64,000 nucleotides of DNA from Procambarus clarkii (lineage: Eukaryota > Arthropoda > Malacostraca > Decapoda > Cambaridae). Under the pieces are notes generated by a model. That model had not been told where the DNA came from, made no database searches, and was given only the letters and a program-made list of their open reading frames with translations. The stretch is from positions 4,007,360-4,071,359 of the forward strand of contig NC_091188.1 of assembly GCF_040958095.1 (NCBI RefSeq), in the 5' to 3' direction. Positions 63,573 through 64,000 of this stretch are shown piece after piece (the stretch's first letter is position 1; every line of letters starts with the position of its first letter). A program made the position numbers and the translations under genes.

Positions 63573-64000
63573 ATGTTTATTTATTTATTTATTTATGCAT
63601 ATACAAGAATGTACATAAGGAATGTGAGGATACAAATATGGTAATTACAGTCTTGTAAAGCCACTAGCACACGCAGCGTTTCGGGCAGGTCCTTAATCTA
63701 AGAAAATTTTAAGGAGGTAAATACTTGCAAAAATTATAGACAAAAAATGATAACAGATTACATGAAATGAAAAAAAGATGAGAGAAAATTGTAGGTACAG
63801 TATATTAAACCACATAGGTAGCTAAGATTGATTGCAATGACAGCTTGAATGGTAGTTGACAAAAAAAAAAAAAAAATTGGTAGGCACAATACAGCAGAAA
63901 CAATATAAGATTGGTTGCAATGACAGCTTGAATGGTAGTTGACAAAAATTGGTAGTCACAATACAGCATATGGCTAGCACATAAAAGAAGACAGCAATGA
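63573..64000 (+). repeat. TTTATTTA...CAAGAA dispersed repeat, copy B
   Basis: TTTATTTATTTATTTATGCA, TACAAGAATGTACATAAGG, then GTAAAGCCACTAGCACACGC and GCGTTTCGGGCAGGTCCTTA. GATTG(G/C)AATGACAGCTTGAATGG recurs internally at about 63829 and 63911. Copy B is cut off by the window edge. Confidence 0.8.

Overview
The window reads as a piece of decapod crustacean nuclear genome, most likely a crayfish. The grounds are large introns with GT-AG borders, very dense microsatellites, and several dispersed families of a kind I associate with decapods: the GTTTCGGTCCGTCC hairpin repeat, tRNA-headed SINEs ending in a GCCGCGGGGAC / CTCAAGATAACCTCAAGAT tail, Penelope-like elements flanked by (AT)n, and LINE 3' ends with (AC)n tails. 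There is no sign of bacterial, phage or plasmid DNA. Species assignment is inference from memory of repeat families, not a search.

Two real protein genes were found, both ordinary housekeeping genes arranged tail to tail. On the + strand, seven exons from 12847 to 39741 encode N-acetyl-D-glucosamine kinase (NAGK). The first coding exon, carrying the N-terminal glycine-rich phosphate motif, was not found and probably lies left of the window. On the - strand, eleven exons from 61456 down to 44760 encode NOP9, a nucleolar Pumilio-repeat protein of 40S ribosome assembly. Its first roughly 90-100 codons lie right of the window. The two stop codons are about 5 kb apart, and the space between holds the 3' UTRs. 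Exon phases agree at every NOP9 junction. In NAGK they agree everywhere except one exon (30586-30762), which has an internal one-base excess that makes a premature TAA and a second one-base phase mismatch at its 3' junction.

Layout: 1-12.8 kb has no exon I can support and is a mosaic of SINEs, hairpin repeats, LINE scraps and an 8-copy 34-bp minisatellite. 12.9-27.7 kb is one very large NAGK intron with (AC)n, (ATT)n and (AT)n tracts, a full-length SINE, several TIR elements and a near-perfect 1.1-kb inverted repeat of Penelope-like sequence. 27.7-39.7 kb holds the other NAGK exons, with two members of a long-palindrome MITE family. 39.7-44.8 kb is the convergent 3' region. 44.8-61.5 kb is NOP9, its introns carrying LINE reverse transcriptase remnants, a second Penelope-like scrap, a pogo-like TIR element and SINEs. 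61.5-64 kb is repeat-rich upstream or intronic NOP9 sequence. CpG looks visibly scarcer right of about 27.7 kb than left of it.

I found no new multi-gene system. The most checkable observations are the damaged NAGK exon, the NAGK C-terminal extension, the Penelope head-to-head hairpin, and the palindromic MITE and 34-bp repeat families.
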